Positions 53,213-60,917 of a DNA stretch of 64,000 bases are shown here, in pieces. Each line of letters begins with the position of its first letter. Positions within the stretch are counted from its first letter, which is position 1. The position numbers and the translations under genes were made by a program. This stretch comes from Sphingorhabdus sp. YGSMI21 (GTDB lineage Bacteria; Pseudomonadota; Alphaproteobacteria; Sphingomonadales; Sphingomonadaceae): positions 124,001 through 188,000 of the forward strand of contig NZ_CP022548.1 in assembly GCF_002776575.1 (NCBI RefSeq), read 5' to 3'. A model generated the notes under the pieces. That model worked only from the letters and a program-made list of their open reading frames with translations, did no database searches and was not told where the DNA came from.

Positions 53213-53758
53213 ATGAGACAATTGTGGCAAATGTGGCAAGAAGGCTTTCCAGACAAGTCCATCGCGCAGATCGAAAGACTCGCTGCCGAAAAAGATCTTA
53301 AGGACGGAATTTCCCTGAACACAGGCGAGGATCAGAGCTTGCATCGCAGGAGCAAGATCTGCTGGCTGAACGAGCAATATTGGCTACGGGACCAGCTATA
53401 CTGGTACGTCATGGAGGCCAATCGCGCCGCGTTCGGTGTAGATGTGTGCAACGTCGCTGCCTTGCAGTTTACAGAATATCATGGCGAGAAGAAGGGCGGT
53501 TACGAATGGCACAGGGACGTCATCTACAAAACTGACCGAGCCTTTGACCGCAAAATCAGCATCATCGTGCAATTGAGCGATTCGCACGAATATGAAGGCG
53601 GCGATTTTGAATTTAGCGAGTGCCAAAACCCGGCGAACGTCCGCCAGAAGGGGGCTGTGCTGGTATTTCCCAGCTATGTGACTCACCGCGTAACGCCGGT
53701 CACCAAAGGCATTCGAAAATCGCTCGTTGCCTGGTTCGAAGGGCCAAAATGGCGGTGA
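53213..53758 (+). CDS. 2-oxoglutarate/Fe(II) oxygenase, prolyl-hydroxylase-like
   Basis: The 181-residue protein has the double-stranded beta-helix core of 2OG-Fe(II) oxygenases. Iron ligands are His 100 and Asp 102 in GYEWHRDVIYK and His 158 in FPSYVTHRVTPV; Arg 168 (GIRKSLVAW) should bind 2-oxoglutarate. EYEGGDFEF and GAVLVFPS are typical of prolyl 4-hydroxylase-like and PKHD-type members. There is no signal peptide, so it would act in the cytoplasm before export. The gene starts 78 bp after the collagen-like autotransporter on the same strand; AAAAGGG precedes the ATG. Hydroxylation of collagen prolines is the attractive guess. A ribosomal or EF-Tu substrate is the main alternative. Confidence 0.85.
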   Translation: MRQLWQMWQEGFPDKSIAQIERLAAEKDLKDGISLNTGEDQSLHRRSKICWLNEQYWLRDQLYWYVMEANRAAFGVDVCNVAALQFTEYHGEKKGGYEWHRDVIYKTDRAFDRKISIIVQLSDSHEYEGGDFEFSECQNPANVRQKGAVLVFPSYVTHRVTPVTKGIRKSLVAWFEGPKWR

Positions 53759-54023
53759 CATGCCTGCCGCCGCGCCTTGAGCATCATGAACAAATTTCTG
53801 CCGCTTTCGGAATGAAGCCGTCATTCTCGGTGACATATCTTGATGACCCTTTGCCACCCAGGATTTGCCAATCAGAATCGATCAAATAGTGCATGTAGAA
53901 CGACTGCGATATTGCGGTCATCGAGGGGCATGCCAGATTTGAGACAAAGCGCTAGATCATTTGCCGGCGACTCCTTCATGAGCTTTTGATAGGCCAGCGC
54001 TTTTTTCCGTCTTTACGGGAGAC

Positions 54024-54062
54024 GCTTGGAATATGACAACGCTTGTTTGTCATATTCCAAGC
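54024..54062. terminator. 16-bp perfect hairpin between convergent genes
   Basis: GCTTGGAATATGACAA (54024-54039) is perfectly inverted at 54047-54062 around a 7-nt loop. It lies 9 nt past the stop of the minus-strand SDR and faces the plus-strand oxygenase gene, so a bidirectional termination role is likely although no T-tract follows. The remaining gene-free interval 53759-54023 has only a doubtful 35-codon frame (53872-53979, minus). Confidence 0.6.
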
Positions 54063-54070
54063 CTTGCCGG

Positions 54071-54859
54071 TCAGGATATCGCCCGGACAATGCCGCCATC
54101 TACACGCAAGGCCGCACCATTTATGGCCGAGGACTTGGGGCTGCAGAGATAGGTAACAAAGGAGGCGATTTCTTGAGGATCGATCAGGCGCTCGATCAAG
54201 GATGTTGCCCGATTTTCCTGCATGAACTTCTTCTCTGCCTGGTCATATGGCAAGTCCGGGAAAACATCCTGAACGAATTTTTCGACGCCTTCTGTCCGGG
54301 TTGATCCCGGCAGCACCGAATTGACCGTCACATTCGTGCCTTTGGTAAGCTCGGCGACGCTTCTGGATAGCGACAATTGCATGGTCTTCGTCGCGCTGTA
54401 ATGGGCCATTTCCGGAGCCGGGTTCAATGCGGATTCGCTGGACATGAAAAGCACTTTGCCAGCATTTCTGGCAAGCATGGCTTGCAGATAATGGCGGGTA
54501 AGTCTTACGCCGCTCATGATATTCACTTCAAACAAGCGTTGCCAGGACTCGTCGGACTCGTCGAAAAAGCCGACCGCCTCGTAAATGCCGAGATTGTTGA
54601 TCAGGATATCCACTTCCGCAAATTTCGTGATGGTTGTCTGACAGCCGTCGGGCGTTCCGTTGTCGGCCACAAGTTCGTTCAATTTGGCGTCGGAAACATC
54701 CTGTCTTATCGACTGGATCGCCCTGTCGACGCTCGCCTGCGTTCGACCGTTGACAATAACGGTCGCCCCTTCAGCGGCGAGCGAGCGCGCTATCTCCAGA
54801 CCGATCCCTCCGGTTGAAGCCGTGACCAGGGCGGTTTTATCATTGAGGTCCAAGTTCAT
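54071..54859 (-). CDS. Short-chain dehydrogenase/reductase (SDR)
   Basis: The start [39 protein letters not shown] gives 262 residues. The cofactor loop is TASTGGIG with an NGR that favours NADP(H). The catalytic residues are Ser in [11 protein letters not shown] and Tyr-x3-Lys in [22 protein letters not shown] is the NNAG-type motif. Classical SDR of the beta-ketoacyl-reductase-like group. Substrate unknown. It is divergent from a LysR gene whose start overlaps a palindrome, so induction by an aromatic or aldehyde compound is plausible. Confidence 0.9.
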   Translation of the reverse strand: MNLDLNDKTALVTASTGGIGLEIARSLAAEGATVIVNGRTQASVDRAIQSIRQDVSDAKLNELVADNGTPDGCQTTITKFAEVDILINNLGIYEAVGFFDESDESWQRLFEVNIMSGVRLTRHYLQAMLARNAGKVLFMSSESALNPAPEMAHYSATKTMQLSLSRSVAELTKGTNVTVNSVLPGSTRTEGVEKFVQDVFPDLPYDQAEKKFMQENRATSLIERLIDPQEIASFVTYLCSPKSSAINGAALRVDGGIVRAIS

Positions 54860-54959
54860 CTTATATCTCTTTTCCGTTTCTTGCGGAATGGGTTCCCGCT
54901 GGTGATGCATCGGATATGCAATATGGATTGTTGCGGATAAAGAGGCTTATAAACATTAG

Positions 54960-54982
54960 ATAATTGCGTTACATGCAATTAT
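54960..54982. promoter_or_regulatory. LysR-type operator palindrome
   Basis: ATAATTGC-N7-GCAATTAT is a perfect 8-bp inverted repeat containing the TTGC-N7-GCAA core (T-N11-A class) that LysR proteins recognise. Its right arm overlaps the LysR start codon at 54981, a position suited to autorepression, and the facing SDR starts 100 bp away. Confidence 0.7.
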
Positions 54983-55931
54983 GCAAATAAACTCTCACGA
55001 ACTCCTGACGTTTGTCACGGTCGTCGATTGCGGTCAGGTTGGCCTGGCTGCGCAAATGCTCGGCCAGAACCCGTCCAGTATAAGCCGGACATTGGCAAGG
55101 CTCGAGGAAAAGCTTGGCGTAACCTTGCTGGCCCGCACGACCAGACGGCAGCAATTGACGGAGGAAGGTATCTTTTTCCTCGAGAAATCTCGGCTGGTGT
55201 TAAGCGAGATGAAATCGTCGGAAGATCTCCTCAAGGATCGTGACGGAACACCCTCCGGGCGTCTGCGCGTCGATGCGGCCTCACCGTTCATTCTGCATTG
55301 CGTTGTGCCGCACATTCCGCTTTTCTGCCAAAACTATCCGCAGATCGAGCTCGAGCTGACCAGCAGCGAAGGCAATATTGATCTGATCGAGCAGCGCACC
55401 GACGTCGCTTTGCGTATCGGCACCCTGAAGGATTCCGGACTTCACGCGAGGTTGCTCGGCGTGTCGCAACTCCGGTTGCTGGCCAGTCCGGATTATCTGT
55501 CTCGCAGACATGCACCGCAAACGGTCGAGGAACTGGATCAGCATGACCTGATCGGCTTCACCCAACCCGAGAGCCTGAACAGCTGGCCGCTGAAATCGGC
55601 AAAGGGGGCCCAATGGAAGGTTGATCCCCGGACCAAAGCATCGAGCGGTGAAACGATCAGACAACTCGCCCTGCACGGACAGGGCATCGCCTGTCTGGCC
55701 GACTTCATGACTCACGAAGATCAGCGGCAGGGCCGGTTGATTCCGGTCTTGGACGAACACACGATCCCGGATTGGCAAGAGGTGAGCGCGGTCTTTTATC
55801 GACAAACCGAGCTGGCCTCCCGAATCCGTGTCTTCATTGATTTCATCGTTGAGAAAGCGGTTCAGTCAGGAGGGATGCGACCCACTGGCGTTGGTGCGGG
55901 CGATATTTACAAGTCCGGAAGCCATTCTTAA
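54981..55931 (+). CDS. LysR-family transcriptional regulator
   Basis: The 316-residue protein begins MQINSHELLTFVTVVDCGQVGLAAQMLGQNPSSISRTLARLEEKLGVTLLARTTRRQQLT, a winged HTH of the LysR type. A substrate-binding-like domain follows (GRLRVDAASPFILHCVVPHIPLF, DVALRIGTLKDSGLHARLLG, QGIACLADFM). It is of the CrgA-like subgroup often paired with a divergent oxidoreductase, here the SDR. Its own start codon lies in a TTGC-N7-GCAA palindrome. Confidence 0.92.
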   Translation: MQINSHELLTFVTVVDCGQVGLAAQMLGQNPSSISRTLARLEEKLGVTLLARTTRRQQLTEEGIFFLEKSRLVLSEMKSSEDLLKDRDGTPSGRLRVDAASPFILHCVVPHIPLFCQNYPQIELELTSSEGNIDLIEQRTDVALRIGTLKDSGLHARLLGVSQLRLLASPDYLSRRHAPQTVEELDQHDLIGFTQPESLNSWPLKSAKGAQWKVDPRTKASSGETIRQLALHGQGIACLADFMTHEDQRQGRLIPVLDEHTIPDWQEVSAVFYRQTELASRIRVFIDFIVEKAVQSGGMRPTGVGAGDIYKSGSHS

Positions 55932-55999
55932 ATCATAGCCAGACTTATAGCGTCTGCGTTCGAGATCTATCGCACGGTGGCTGCGCCGCGGCCAATATC

Positions 56000-57901
56000 T
56001 CAGGACACGGCCCTCAGGCCCTTTTTCGGCAGTTGATCATCATCCGACGTGACCCGGCCAGCAGCGGTGCGCGTCGGCAGGCCAAATATCGGCTCCCGCC
56101 TTCCCACCTGAATCTGTTGCGCGTGTTCGAGCAGCAGTTCGGTCGCGCTTTCGCGCGGAACAGCGGCGGAATAGAGATAGCCCTGCCCCAGTTTGCAGCC
56201 CATTGCTTCCAGCAGACTGGCCTGATCTTCGGTCTCGATACCCTCGGCGATCACCCGGATGTCAAGCTTGCGCGCAATGCTGAGCAGGCCTTCGATAATT
56301 GCGAGCCCCCTGTCGCCAGGGCGCAACTGGCTGACGAAAGACCTGTCGATCTTGATGATATCCACCGGCACCGTCAGCAAATGGGTAAGCGAAGCAAAGC
56401 CGGTGCCGAAGTCGTCCAGTGCCACGCGCAGGCCATGGGCCCGCAGCGCCTTGATCTCCTGCGCGACAACCGGATCGTTTTGCCCGAGATAGACCGATTC
56501 CGTCACCTCCAGCACGACATGTTTCAGCGGCACATTTTCCCGGCCAAAGGCGGTCTTGATCCGGTCGTAGAGCGTACCGCTGTGAAAATCGGCGGACGAG
56601 ATATTGATCCCCACATGCTGGAAGGGAATCCCGCATTCGAGCCAGGACCGGACATCGGCAGCAACCAGCGCCAGCATGCCCTCGGTCAGCTTGGCGGCAA
56701 CGTCGACGTCGGTAGTGGCCTGGTGGAAGGCCCCTGCCGAAACAATATGGCCCCCCGGCTTGCGCAGCCGGCAAAGCGCTTCCATGCCAACGATCTCGCC
56801 ACTATCAAGCCGGACGAGCGGCTGGTAATAGGCCTCTATCCGGCCTTCATCGAGCGCGACATCGACATCCTGAATCACCTCGATCCGGCGTTTGATTGCT
56901 GTACCGATGCCGGGCCAATACCGGACAAAGCCGCCACGGCCGGTTTCCTTGGCATGATAGAGCGCAAAATCGGCATGGCGGTGGACCGTTTCGGCGTCAT
57001 GCTCGCCCGGCGAAAGTGCTGCACCGCCGATCGTCGCGCGCGGCTGGATCATATGGCCGCAGCAGCTGGTAACCACACCGATCGCGTCCAATATGCGAGA
57101 AGCCGTTCCGCTGAGATCGGCGACCGCCCCGCTTTCCTGCAGGATGATCGCAAATTCGTCTCCGCCGAGCCGGAATGCATGGTCGGGAAGCACGCTGGAC
57201 CTGATCCGCTGCGCCACACTCTTCAGTAGCTCGTCTCCGGCCTGATGCCCGAATGTGTCGTTGATCATCTTGAGATTGTCGACATCGACCACCAGCAGGG
57301 CCCATGTTCCGGGTTCCTCGCAGGACAGACGGCTCAAGGCCGCATCAAAGCCCGACCTGTTCGGCAGGTCGGTCAGCGCGTCGATCGAGGCCCTGCGTTC
57401 GCGCTGGAGCATCCGGTCGTGCCGTTCCAGCGCAATTGCGCAAAGATGGATACTGGCGCTGACCAGCTGTTTTTCGCGCGCCCGCGGCATCCGCTTTTGC
57501 TTGAAATATAGCGCGAAGGTACCGAATACCACGCCTTCCGAATTATAGATTGGCACCGACCAGCAGGCCTTGAAGCCGGAGGGCAGGACATGTTCCTTGA
57601 ACGCCGACCAGCGCGCGTCATTTTCGATATCGGTAACAACCACCGCCTCACCCAGATAGGCCGCGCTGCCGCAGGACCCGACATTGGGGCCGATCATCAG
57701 ACCATGGATCAGTTCGGAAAATTTCTCGGGGAGACTGGGTGCAGCCAGCGGATAGATGGTTCCGTTATCCTCGACCCGCAATACCGAACAGGCGATATCG
57801 GGCAGCAAAAGCTCCAGCTCCAGACACAGTCGTTCCACCGTAACATCCAGCGAGACACCCGTAGCGATCATCTCGAGAATCTTGTTTTGGAACAGCAGCA
57901 A
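56000..57901 (-). CDS. GAF-GGDEF-EAL cyclic-di-GMP turnover protein
   Basis: The 633-residue protein starts at a TTG (57901) with AAGGAAA upstream; an in-frame stop lies six codons earlier, so no longer form exists. An N-terminal GAF domain (residues about 15-160: VGSCGSAAYLGEAVVVTDIENDARW, CWSVPIYNSEGVVFGTFALYF) is followed by a diguanylate cyclase domain with intact GGDEF (FRLGGDEFAIIL), then an EAL domain with YYQPLVRLDSGEIVGMEALCRL and DDFGTGFASLTHLLTVPVDIIKID. Both catalytic motifs look intact, so direction of activity may be switched by the GAF ligand. A role in adhesion or biofilm control is usual for this class. Confidence 0.92.
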   Translation of the reverse strand: MLLFQNKILEMIATGVSLDVTVERLCLELELLLPDIACSVLRVEDNGTIYPLAAPSLPEKFSELIHGLMIGPNVGSCGSAAYLGEAVVVTDIENDARWSAFKEHVLPSGFKACWSVPIYNSEGVVFGTFALYFKQKRMPRAREKQLVSASIHLCAIALERHDRMLQRERRASIDALTDLPNRSGFDAALSRLSCEEPGTWALLVVDVDNLKMINDTFGHQAGDELLKSVAQRIRSSVLPDHAFRLGGDEFAIILQESGAVADLSGTASRILDAIGVVTSCCGHMIQPRATIGGAALSPGEHDAETVHRHADFALYHAKETGRGGFVRYWPGIGTAIKRRIEVIQDVDVALDEGRIEAYYQPLVRLDSGEIVGMEALCRLRKPGGHIVSAGAFHQATTDVDVAAKLTEGMLALVAADVRSWLECGIPFQHVGINISSADFHSGTLYDRIKTAFGRENVPLKHVVLEVTESVYLGQNDPVVAQEIKALRAHGLRVALDDFGTGFASLTHLLTVPVDIIKIDRSFVSQLRPGDRGLAIIEGLLSIARKLDIRVIAEGIETEDQASLLEAMGCKLGQGYLYSAAVPRESATELLLEHAQQIQVGRREPIFGLPTRTAAGRVTSDDDQLPKKGLRAVS

Positions 57902-58140
57902 CCGGCGATTTCCTTTTTACTCGGGAATGACTCAGTTCAAATTTACCGGATCGGAGTAAACAGAAGATGAAATATTTCCGAAGCGGACCTTTACATGAAG
58001 ATTTACGGCAGGACGGCCTGCGGATTAAGACGCGAATTGCGAGAAATTCATCCGGCCGGCCAGCGATATTACAGAGGGCGCGAGCGGCGGCCAATATAAG
58101 CATCTGGAGAATGATGGTCAGTTGACGGGTTGACGATCAT

Positions 58141-58587
58141 CTAGCCCGCCAACCGTTTTTCATAGGCAAGCACATCGGCACGCAGCCGGAGCGCATCCTG
58201 ATAGGCATTATGCGGTACCGCGCTGCCTTCGCCGGAACTGACAAGTTCGGCGTCGACCAGATGAAAACGGATATTGCGCACCGGCTTCATCAGGCCGGGA
58301 CCGATAACCAGCAATCGCGCCGCATGGGCGATATCTTCCGGCCAGTCCGCAACCAGTTGCGGTTCCGGATCATCGCCCAGATAGTCGGCAAACCGGTCGG
58401 CGACATCGCTGCGCGACATGGGCTCTATATCCAGCACGGGCATGATATGCTCGATCACCCAGGGCGTCGGACTGGAACATTCGATCGCCGCATAAAAGGG
58501 CGCCCGCCCATCGTCTTCGGGCACCAGTGCGATCGAAATCAGGTCACCGCAAAAACCGTTGAATTCCGTATCAAGAAAATAGCGCAT
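58141..58587 (-). CDS. 3'-5' exoribonuclease (DEDDh, Rv2179c-like)
   Basis: The 148-residue protein starts MRYFLDTEFNGFCGDLISIALVPEDDG, with the DxE of a DnaQ-like exonuclease. A further acidic residue lies in LVADWPEDIAHAARLL and the final His-x4-Asp in HNAYQDALRLRADV, giving a DEDDh site. Length and motif order match the PF16473 exoribonucleases typified by Rv2179c, which trim short RNA. It stands alone between the GGDEF/EAL gene and the M24 peptidase on the same strand. Confidence 0.85.
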   Translation of the reverse strand: MRYFLDTEFNGFCGDLISIALVPEDDGRAPFYAAIECSSPTPWVIEHIMPVLDIEPMSRSDVADRFADYLGDDPEPQLVADWPEDIAHAARLLVIGPGLMKPVRNIRFHLVDAELVSSGEGSAVPHNAYQDALRLRADVLAYEKRLAG

Positions 58588-58667
58588 TGTTGAATATCTC
58601 CCGCATATTTATGCCAGATCACCACGGCTCTGTTGCTTCGGAACGCGCAGTTGATGACAATGTCACT

Positions 58668-59834
58668 CTAGCCGAACGGCCGGTAAATATCCGCCTGCGG
58701 CCGGGTAAACCACTCCGGCCCCGCTTCCGTCATGTAGAAATGATCTTCCAGCCGGATGCCATATACGCCGGGCACCACGATCATCGGTTCGTTGGAAAAG
58801 CACATGCCGGCCGCCAGCGGCGTCGCATCGCCTTTCACCAGATAGGGGCCTTCGTGGATGTCGAGGCCGATACCGTGGCCGGTGCGATGAGGGAGTCCCG
58901 GAAGGTCATAGTCGGGGCCCAGACCATGGCTGATCAGGACATCGCGGGCGGCCTGATCGACATCTTCGCAGGGCGTGCCGATGGCGGCGCGGTCAAAGGC
59001 GGCTTGCTGGGCCTGTTTTTCCACGTTCCACAGCCTCTCGATCCCGCTGTCCAGTTTGGAAAGGGCATAGGTGCGGGTGATGTCGCTATTATAGCCGTCA
59101 ATCGTGCAGCCGGTGTCGATCAGGATTAACTCGCCCTCCTGCAGCGCCGGGTCGCCCGGTACGCCGTGCGGATGGGACGTCACTTCGCCAAATTGAACGG
59201 CGCAAAAGCTGTTGCCGCCATCGGCGCCACCGGCGCGGTGCAGGCGGTCGATTTCGGCGATGACTGCGCTGGCTTTCATGCCCGGCTTGATCCACTCGAA
59301 GACCGTCTGATGGACGGAGAGCGTGAGCTGCATGGCCGCGATCATCAGGTCGATTTCGGCTTGTGACTTTTTGGCGCGCAGCGGCGCGATGATCGAAGCG
59401 GCAGAGCCGTGGATCACCGGCTTCTCAAGTTGTGCCACCGCATCGAACAGGCGCGCGGCATGGCCGTAGGAACATTCCGGATCGAGCGCGCATCGCTGGC
59501 AGCCGTGATCCGCCAACAGAGAAGCGATCAGCGCGAAAGGGCTTTCATGCTCCTCCCAGAAGGCCATTTCCGAGGCCATCGGGAATTTCGCCCGGATCGC
59601 CGATTCCTCGAATTTCGGGCAGATGAAGATATTGCGGTCTGCCGTGACCAGCACGCCGACGAAGCGTTCACTTTCGTAAAAAGGCTCGGCGAAGAAATAG
59701 CGCATATTGCTGCCCGGCGTGATGAGGGTCGCATCAATGCCGCCTGTCGCCATAGCGCTGCGCAACCTGTCCAGCCGCTGATCGCGTTCGGCATTGCCGA
59801 TCGATGGCGGTCGCGATATTATGGTCATGGTCAA
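58668..59834 (-). CDS. M24-family Xaa-Pro aminopeptidase
   Basis: The 388-residue protein has a creatinase-type N-domain (LRSAMATGGIDATLITPGSNMRYFF, FICPKFEES) and a C-terminal pita-bread domain with all dimetal ligands: Asp pair in LILIDTGCTIDGYNSDITRTY, His in HRTGHGIGLDIHEGPYL, Glu in CFSNEPMIVVPG and Glu in GIRLEDHFYMTE. It removes N-terminal residues before proline or acts on dipeptides. MTMTIIS or MTIIS two codons later may be the start. It follows fdhD by 48 bp on the same strand and could be read through from the formate dehydrogenase operon. Confidence 0.9.
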   Translation of the reverse strand: MTMTIISRPPSIGNAERDQRLDRLRSAMATGGIDATLITPGSNMRYFFAEPFYESERFVGVLVTADRNIFICPKFEESAIRAKFPMASEMAFWEEHESPFALIASLLADHGCQRCALDPECSYGHAARLFDAVAQLEKPVIHGSAASIIAPLRAKKSQAEIDLMIAAMQLTLSVHQTVFEWIKPGMKASAVIAEIDRLHRAGGADGGNSFCAVQFGEVTSHPHGVPGDPALQEGELILIDTGCTIDGYNSDITRTYALSKLDSGIERLWNVEKQAQQAAFDRAAIGTPCEDVDQAARDVLISHGLGPDYDLPGLPHRTGHGIGLDIHEGPYLVKGDATPLAAGMCFSNEPMIVVPGVYGIRLEDHFYMTEAGPEWFTRPQADIYRPFG

Positions 59835-59882
59835 ATCTCCAAAAGGGGCGGCTCGCCTCTGATATAATGTGACCTTTAGACC

Positions 59883-60659
59883 TCAGCCACCACTATAGTC
59901 GAGATAACTGTCGTCACGGGCCAGCGAGATCAGCGTCAGACCGCAGGATCGGGCGCGTTCGATGGCGATGCTGGTCGGGACGGAGATCGTCACCAGGGTG
60001 GTGGCTCCGGCGATCACCGATTTCTCGACAATCTCGTAGCTGCAGCGGGATGTTGTCAGGACGAAGCCGGTCGATAGCGAGCGGCTGTCGCGGGCCATCG
60101 CGCCGATCAGCTTGTCGAGCGCATTATGACGACCGACATCTTCGCGGATGCAGACAATGGCACCGGTCTCGTCGACCCAGGCCGCAGCGTGGACGCCGCC
60201 GGTGGCCTTGTTGAGCGGCTGGTGGTCATGCAAGGCGGCGAGCGCGCCGAAGATATGCTCTTTGTCGACTGGCTGGTGCGCGCTGACCTTTGGCAAGGGC
60301 TGGGCAACCAGTTCGAGATTTTCCAGCCCGCAGAGGCCGCAACTGCTTTCGGCAACACGGATACGCGCGCGTTCGAAAACCGCGTCTGCTTTTTCCGACG
60401 CTACATTGGCGCGGATGATCCAGCCTTTTTCGTGTTGATGGACATTGATCGCGCCCAGTTGATCAGCCCGCTCGACCAGCCTTTCGGATATGGCAAAGCC
60501 GGTGACAAAATCTTCGAGGTCCGATGGCGTCGCCATCATCACCGCATAGCCGATACCGTTAAACTCGATCGAAACCGGCGCTTCGATCGCGACCTGTCGA
60601 TCTTCTTTATCCGCTGCGGCAGCACCGGGGCGAATGACCTTGGCGGTGTATTCGTCCAT
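59883..60659 (-). CDS. fdhD: Formate dehydrogenase accessory sulfurtransferase FdhD
   Basis: The 258-residue protein supplies the sulfido ligand to the molybdenum cofactor of formate dehydrogenase. The sulfur-carrying motif is SSCGLCGLENLE (CxxC). Other family segments are PVSIEFNGIGYAVMMATPSDLEDFVTGFAISERLV, GGVHAAAWVDETGAIVCIREDVGRHNALDKLIG and FVLTTSRCSYEIVEKSVIAGATTLVTIS. It begins directly after the fdsD stop (adjacent codons), so it is the last dedicated gene of the fds operon, the position often called fdsC. Confidence 0.95.
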   Translation of the reverse strand: MDEYTAKVIRPGAAAADKEDRQVAIEAPVSIEFNGIGYAVMMATPSDLEDFVTGFAISERLVERADQLGAINVHQHEKGWIIRANVASEKADAVFERARIRVAESSCGLCGLENLELVAQPLPKVSAHQPVDKEHIFGALAALHDHQPLNKATGGVHAAAWVDETGAIVCIREDVGRHNALDKLIGAMARDSRSLSTGFVLTTSRCSYEIVEKSVIAGATTLVTISVPTSIAIERARSCGLTLISLARDDSYLDYSGG

Positions 60660-60917
60660 CTATGCGCCGGTGGCGGCAGGATCAGCGGCGGGTGTCTGCG
60701 CCTTCTGCGCCATTATCCCGATAGCGAGAGCGGCGACATCCGAAAGGTCATTCCCTGCCCCGTCGGCAACGGCCGCGATGATCCGGCGCTTCATGCGCGG
60801 GTCCCAATAGAGCAGAATATGGCTGGCCACGGCTTCGGCAGCGGCGTCGCGGTCCAGTGTGCCGAAATTGCGCGCGATCTGGTTGACCATATGGACGAGA
60901 TGATCGAGCGTGTTCAT
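60660..60917 (-). CDS. fdsD: Formate dehydrogenase subunit delta
   Basis: The 85-residue protein (MNTLDHLVHMVNQIARNFGTLDRDAAAEAVASHILLYWDPRMKRRIIA) matches the FdsD family: a helical small subunit with the conserved MVNQIARNF and HxxxYWDPRMK segments. FdsD is needed for assembly of the NAD-dependent molybdenum formate dehydrogenase. The start overlaps the fdsA stop by 4 nt. The C-terminal Ala/Pro tail is variable. Confidence 0.92.
   Translation of the reverse strand: MNTLDHLVHMVNQIARNFGTLDRDAAAEAVASHILLYWDPRMKRRIIAAVADGAGNDLSDVAALAIGIMAQKAQTPAADPAATGA

Noticed and set aside
53872..53979. 35-codon minus-strand frame (MKESPANDLALCLKSG...) between the oxygenase and SDR genes
   Set aside because: There is no ribosome site and no recognised family, and it lies between converging genes. 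It may be a worn gene fragment but cannot be supported.
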